Positions 5,680-9,713 of a DNA stretch of 9,713 nucleotides are shown piece after piece; position 1 is the first letter of the stretch; every line of letters begins with the position of its first letter. The stretch spans positions 1-9,713 of the forward strand of contig JAEWMO010000051.1 of the NCBI GenBank assembly GCA_023457135.1, written 5' to 3'. A program made the position numbers and the translations under genes. The notes under the pieces are model-generated. The model made no database searches. It was not told the origin of the DNA and was given only the letters and a program-made list of their open reading frames with translations. Origin of the DNA: Methanobacteriota archaeon (lineage in GTDB: Archaea > Halobacteriota > Methanomicrobia > Methanomicrobiales > Methanoculleaceae).

Positions 5680-7611
5680 GTGCAACAGCCGTTACCGGAT
5701 ATCACGAAGACGGGGAGCCTCCTCACCGAGTACGACGTCTACCTCTTCCGGCAGGGGAACCACTCCCGCCTGTACGAGAGGCTGGGGTCGCACCCCGCCG
5801 TCTCCGGCGGCACGCGGGGAACCTTCTTTTCCGTCTGGGCGCCGAACGCGGAGGAGGTCTCGGTCATCGGGGACTTCAACGGGTGGGGAGCAGGCAAAAA
5901 CCCCCTCTCGGTCCGGGGCGACGACTCCGGCATCTGGGAGGGGTTTATTCCGGAACTCGGCCACGGGACGGTCTATAAGTATCACATCAGGAGCAGGTAC
6001 GGCAACTACCAGGTAGAGAAGGGCGACCCGTTCGCATACACCTGGGAAGTCCCCCCAAAGACCGCGTCGATCGTCTGGGACCTTGCCTACGCCTGGCGGG
6101 ACCGGGCGTGGATGCGGTGCAGGGAGGAGGAGAACACCCCCGACGCCCCGTTATCCATCTACGAGGTGCATGCCGGGTCGTGGCGGAGGGTGCCGGCGGA
6201 GGAGAACCGGTCCCTGAACTACCGGGAGCTCGCGGCCGAACTCGCCGATTATATGCTTGAAGCCGGGTTCACGCACGTCGAGTTCCTCCCCGTCATGGAG
6301 CACCCGCTCTACGCCTCCTGGGGCTACCAGACGCTCGGCTACTTCGCACCCTCGAGCAGGTACGGCACGCCCCAGGACTTCATGCACCTCGTCGAGCACC
6401 TCCACCAGCGCGGGTTCGGGGTGATCCTGGACTGGGTGCCGTCCCACTTCCCCTCGGACGGCTACGGCCTCTCCTACTTCGACGGCACCTACCTCTACGA
6501 GCACGCTCTCCCCGGCCGGCGCTACCACCCGGAGTGGAAGAGCTACGTCTTCAACCTCGCGAGGAACGAGGTCCGATCATTCCTCACGAGCAGCGCCGTC
6601 TTCTGGCTGGAGCGCTACCATGCCGACGGCCTCCGGGTCGATGCGGTCTCCTCGATGCTCTATCTCGACTACGCACGGAGCGCCGGCGAGTGGACGCCGA
6701 ACGTCTACGGGGGGAGGGAGAACCTCGAGTCGATGGCGTTTCTCCGGAAGGTGAACGAAACAATCCACGCAAACTTCCCCGACGTCCTCGTCATCGCCGA
6801 GGAGGCGACCTCCTGGCCGGGGGTGACCGCGCCGACCGCGACCGGGGGGCTCGGGTTCGACCTGAAGTGGAACATGGGCTGGATGCACGATACGCTCGAC
6901 TACTTCGTGCTCGACCCGGTCTTCCGGAAGTACCGGCCCGACCTCCTGACGTTCAGCATATGGTACGCCTTCTCCGAGCGCTACGTCCTCCCCCTCTCCC
7001 ACGACGAGGTCGTCCACGAGAAGAGTTCGCTCATCGGGAAGATGCCCGGCGACGAGTGGCGGAAACGGGCGAACCTCCGTCTCCTGTACGGGTATATGTT
7101 CACGCACCCGGGCAAGAAACTCATCTTCATGGGCGGGGAGTTCGGGCAGTGGTCGGAGTGGAACCACGATGCCGGACTCGAGTGGCACCTCCTGCGGTAT
7201 CCCCCTCACCAGGGGATCCTCCGGTGGGTCACCGACTTAAACCGCCTCTACCGGCGGGAGCCCGCCCTCCACGAGCAGGACGCGGAGCCGGAGGGGTTCG
7301 AGTGGGTCGACTTCTCGGACGTCGAGAAGAGTATTGTCAGCTACCTGCGGCGGGGGCGGTCGGCCGACGACGTCGTCCTTGTCGCCTGCAACTGCACGCC
7401 GGTGCCGCGCTACGGCTACCGGGTCGGCGTCCCGTTCGGCGGGTTCTGGAGGGAGGCGCTCAACAGCGACGCGGTCGAGTACGGCGGGAGCGGGGTCGGG
7501 AACCTCGGCGGGGTGGAGGCGGAGCAGGTCCCGGCCCACGGCCGGCCGTGGTCGCTTCCGCTCACCCTGCCCCCGCTCGGCGTGGTCATCCTTCTCCCCG
7601 AGGGGGCGTGA
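5680..7611 (+). CDS. glgB: 1,4-alpha-glucan branching enzyme GlgB (GH13)
   Basis: This 643-residue enzyme makes alpha-1,6 branches in glycogen by cutting an alpha-1,4 chain and transferring the released segment. An N-terminal CBM48 domain (FSVWAPNAEEVSVIGDFNGW, 50-69) is followed by the GH13 barrel: IYEVHAGSW (160-168), EFLPVMEHP (201-209), DWVPSHF (251-257), GLRVDAVSSMLY with nucleophile D321, VIAEEAT with acid/base E374, and LPLSHDEVVH with D442. HPGKKLIFMGGEFGQW (476-491) and a C-terminal beta domain complete it. All catalytic residues are present. The first N-terminal module of E. coli GlgB is absent; the protein begins shortly before the CBM48 domain, as in shorter bacterial forms. The start is GTG at 5680 behind a strong Shine-Dalgarno. 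The frame stays open upstream to an ATG at 4900, but that stretch is an out-of-frame reading of the glycosyltransferase gene. The next gene begins 3 bases after the stop. Confidence 0.95.
   Translation: MQQPLPDITKTGSLLTEYDVYLFRQGNHSRLYERLGSHPAVSGGTRGTFFSVWAPNAEEVSVIGDFNGWGAGKNPLSVRGDDSGIWEGFIPELGHGTVYKYHIRSRYGNYQVEKGDPFAYTWEVPPKTASIVWDLAYAWRDRAWMRCREEENTPDAPLSIYEVHAGSWRRVPAEENRSLNYRELAAELADYMLEAGFTHVEFLPVMEHPLYASWGYQTLGYFAPSSRYGTPQDFMHLVEHLHQRGFGVILDWVPSHFPSDGYGLSYFDGTYLYEHALPGRRYHPEWKSYVFNLARNEVRSFLTSSAVFWLERYHADGLRVDAVSSMLYLDYARSAGEWTPNVYGGRENLESMAFLRKVNETIHANFPDVLVIAEEATSWPGVTAPTATGGLGFDLKWNMGWMHDTLDYFVLDPVFRKYRPDLLTFSIWYAFSERYVLPLSHDEVVHEKSSLIGKMPGDEWRKRANLRLLYGYMFTHPGKKLIFMGGEFGQWSEWNHDAGLEWHLLRYPPHQGILRWVTDLNRLYRREPALHEQDAEPEGFEWVDFSDVEKSIVSYLRRGRSADDVVLVACNCTPVPRYGYRVGVPFGGFWREALNSDAVEYGGSGVGNLGGVEAEQVPAHGRPWSLPLTLPPLGVVILLPEGA
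7600..7606 (+). promoter_or_regulatory. Shine-Dalgarno of the DUF3536 gene inside the end of glgB
   Basis: GAGGGGG overlaps the last sense codons of glgB and lies 8 bases before ATG 7615. With only 3 bases between the two genes, it supports ATG 7615 as the start and translation coupled to that of glgB. Confidence 0.6.
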
Positions 7612-7614
7612 CCG

Positions 7615-9713
7615 ATGGAGCGCGCCGTCTGCATCCACGGCCACTTCTACCAGCCCCCACGGGAGAACCCCTGGACCGGGGAGGTCGAGGTCCAGCGGTC
7701 CGCGGCGCCGGACCACGACTGGAACGAGCGGGTGGCCGCCGAGTGTTACGCCCCGAACACCGCCGCCCGCATCCTCGACCAGGACGGTCTGATCGAAGAG
7801 GTGCTGAACACCTACTCAAGGATCAGTTTCACGGCAGCACCGACGCTCCTTGCCTGGCTTGAGCGGCACCGCCCGGCGGTCTACCGGGCGATCCTCGATG
7901 CGGACCAACAGAGCCGTGAGCGCTATTCCGGCCACGGGTCCGCGATCGCCTGCTGCTACAACCACCTCATCATGCCGCTTGCAACCCGCGAGGAGAAGCG
8001 GGTCCAGGTCGCCTGGGGGGTCCGCGACTTCAGGGCCCGGTTCGGCCGGGAGCCCGAAGGGATCTGGCTCCCGGAGACGGCGGTCGACCTCGAGTCCCTG
8101 GATATCATGGCGGAGGCGGGGGTCCGGTTCACGATCCTCGCTCCCCACCAGGCGGCCGGCGTGCGGAAGATCGGGGAGGAGGCCTGGACCGATCTCTCCG
8201 GCGGCCGGGTCGATACGACCATGCCTTACCTCTGCCGCCTCCCCTCCGGGCGGAGCATCGCGGTCTTCTTCTACGACGGCATAATCTCCCGCGACATTGC
8301 GTTCGGCGGCCTCCTCGCCGACGGGCGGCGGTTTGCCGAACGGCTGCTCGGCGCATTCTCACCGGAGGACCGGCCGGAACTCGTGCATATCGCGACCGAC
8401 GGGGAGACCTACGGCCACCACAAAAAGTTCGGGGAGATGGCCCTCGCCTACTGCCTCCGCACCATCGAGGCCCGCCCCGACGTCAGCCTCACGGTCTACG
8501 GCGAGCACCTCGCCGCCCACCCCCCCACGCACGAGGCCGCCGTCCGGGAGGGGACGTCGTGGAGCTGCCTCCACGGCATCGAGCGCTGGCGGGGGGAGTG
8601 CGGGTGCCATAGCGGAGCGCACCCGGACTGGTCGCAGGCGTGGCGCGAACCCCTCCGCGAGGCCGTCGTCATGGTCCGGGACACCCTCGCTCCCCGGTCG
8701 GCAGAGGCACTCGCGGCCCTTGTCAGTGACCCCGCGGCGGCACGCAACGACGCCGCCGGCCTCGTCCTCGCCCGATGGTCCGATGAGGCCGTAGCAGGGA
8801 TCGTTACCCGGCATACGCGGAGCAGCCTCTCCGCTGAAGGGCAGCGGCGGCTGCTCTCCCTCCTCGAGATGGAGCGGCAGGTGATGCTGATGCAGACGAG
8901 CTGCGGCTGGTTCTTCGACGACATCGCCGAGCCGGGGAGCGTCCAGGTGATGCGGCATGCGGGCCGGGCGATGGACCTTGGCCGGAAGGTCCTCGGCATC
9001 GACCTCGAGCCGGCATTCGTCGCCATCCTCCGCCGTGCACGGCCAAACGACCCGGTGTATCCGGCCGGGGCGGATGTCTACGAGGGCCTCGTCCGGCCGG
9101 CGGCAGCGGATCTTGCCCGGATCGGGGCAGGGGCCGCCCTCTACGCCCTCCTCGGCCTTGAGCCTCCTGCGGCCGCGTCGGGGATGTATGCCGTGCAGGG
9201 GGACTGGCCGTACCGGTCGGACCGGCGCCTTCTCGGGACCGTCCGGGTGCGGTGCCGGGCGACGGGCGAGGAAGCGCTCTTCGATGCGGCAGCGCACTAT
9301 GCCGGGATGGACAGGATTGCCTTCGGCATCCGCGAGCCCCGCGGTGAGGAGGCGCTCCGGGCAGCGTGGGAGACAGCGGGAGGCGCCGATCCTGTCGGAG
9401 ATTTTTCGCGGGTTCACATGGCATCCGATCTCTCCGACGAGGAGCGGTGGGCGATTTCGCGGAAGATGGCTCCCGCAATCGGGTCGGCTGTCTGTGCGGT
9501 CTATAACGATGCGGCGGCACTCATCAGGACGCTTGAAGAGTTCCGGATCCCCGTACCCGCTGCCGCCATCCTCCTCCAGGAGCACGCCTCCGGCGAACGG
9601 CTCCATGCGATGCTCGATAACGGGTGCCCGGACCCGGAACGGTTTGCGGCGCTTGCAGGGGAGATGCGGACGGAGGGGGGGAGACCCGACCTCCCGGCCC
9701 TCGGTGAGGCGGC
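7615..9713 (+). CDS. GH57 glycoside hydrolase of the DUF3536 type (partial, runs off the right edge)
   Basis: From ATG 7615 the frame is open to the last base (699 complete codons, no stop), so the C-terminus is outside the window. The protein begins MERAVCIHGHFYQPPREN, the HGHFYQP form of GH57 motif 1. It has GIWLPETAVD (149-158), whose E154 is the expected nucleophile, and HIATDGETYGHHKKFGE (258-274), whose D262 is the expected acid/base. Next comes the family signature TSWSCLHGIERW with RGECGCHSG (C318, C329 and C331), the start of the DUF3536 region, which continues to the edge. It thus appears catalytically intact, unlike the GH57-like protein at 3063-4517. GH57 enzymes hydrolyse or transfer alpha-glucans with retention; the exact activity of this subfamily is not well defined, and trimming, debranching or glucanotransfer are all possible. 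It is encoded 3 bases after glgB, which suggests it acts on the same polymer in the cytoplasm. Confidence 0.9.
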   Translation, partial: MERAVCIHGHFYQPPRENPWTGEVEVQRSAAPDHDWNERVAAECYAPNTAARILDQDGLIEEVLNTYSRISFTAAPTLLAWLERHRPAVYRAILDADQQSRERYSGHGSAIACCYNHLIMPLATREEKRVQVAWGVRDFRARFGREPEGIWLPETAVDLESLDIMAEAGVRFTILAPHQAAGVRKIGEEAWTDLSGGRVDTTMPYLCRLPSGRSIAVFFYDGIISRDIAFGGLLADGRRFAERLLGAFSPEDRPELVHIATDGETYGHHKKFGEMALAYCLRTIEARPDVSLTVYGEHLAAHPPTHEAAVREGTSWSCLHGIERWRGECGCHSGAHPDWSQAWREPLREAVVMVRDTLAPRSAEALAALVSDPAAARNDAAGLVLARWSDEAVAGIVTRHTRSSLSAEGQRRLLSLLEMERQVMLMQTSCGWFFDDIAEPGSVQVMRHAGRAMDLGRKVLGIDLEPAFVAILRRARPNDPVYPAGADVYEGLVRPAAADLARIGAGAALYALLGLEPPAAASGMYAVQGDWPYRSDRRLLGTVRVRCRATGEEALFDAAAHYAGMDRIAFGIREPRGEEALRAAWETAGGADPVGDFSRVHMASDLSDEERWAISRKMAPAIGSAVCAVYNDAAALIRTLEEFRIPVPAAAILLQEHASGERLHAMLDNGCPDPERFAALAGEMRTEGGRPDLPALGEA

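Noticed and set aside
6534..7862. Plus-strand 442-codon ORF spanning the glgB/DUF3536 junction
   Set aside because: It is Arg/Pro-rich, crosses two well-supported genes in another frame and has no homology signature.
8359..9606. Minus-strand 415-codon ORF antisense to the DUF3536 gene
   Set aside because: No motif, and it lies wholly within the open plus-strand GH57 frame.

Overview
The window looks like chromosomal DNA of a GC-rich methanogenic archaeon, most likely a Methanoculleus-like member of the Methanomicrobiales. This rests on the gene families and their order, on a perfect archaeal TATA box (TTTATATA) placed so that the downstream transcript would be leaderless, and on strong Shine-Dalgarno sites inside the operon. 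The genus is an inference from the style of the proteins; I ran no search.

Layout. Positions 2-124 are the last codons of a plus-strand NADPH-dependent glutamate synthase small-subunit-type flavoprotein. It converges on a minus-strand gene (386-2686) for a full-length PLP-dependent Orn/Lys/Arg decarboxylase that most resembles AdiA-type arginine decarboxylase. The convergent gap (125-385) holds several small hairpins, a hairpin followed by a T-rich tract, and an unusual 80-bp inverted repeat built from six copies of the heptamer CGCGAAG (three direct, three inverted). A 376-bp divergent region (2687-3062) separates the decarboxylase from the plus-strand genes. It carries the TATA box, a strong 15-bp imperfect inverted repeat, and a possible 22-codon leader ORF with two tandem arginine codons just before a perfect 7-bp dyad.

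From 3063 to the right edge runs one tightly packed plus-strand operon for alpha-glucan (glycogen) metabolism. Its genes are a GH57-family protein with altered catalytic motifs and a C-terminal DUF5752-like extension (3063-4517), a glycogen-synthase-like GT-B glycosyltransferase (4499-5656, overlapping the previous gene by 19 bp), the branching enzyme GlgB (5680-7611, GTG start behind a textbook Shine-Dalgarno), and a second GH57 protein of the DUF3536 type (7615 to the edge, still open). The glycosyltransferase would elongate alpha-1,4 chains, GlgB would introduce alpha-1,6 branches, and the DUF3536 GH57 enzyme would trim or rearrange the polymer.

The points most worth following up are four. 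The first operon gene appears to be a GH57 homologue altered at most of its catalytic motifs, next to an intact GH57. The decarboxylase has a possible arginine-codon leader. The CGCGAAG element is symmetrical and repetitive. A PLP arginine decarboxylase is not the route methanogens usually use to make agmatine.
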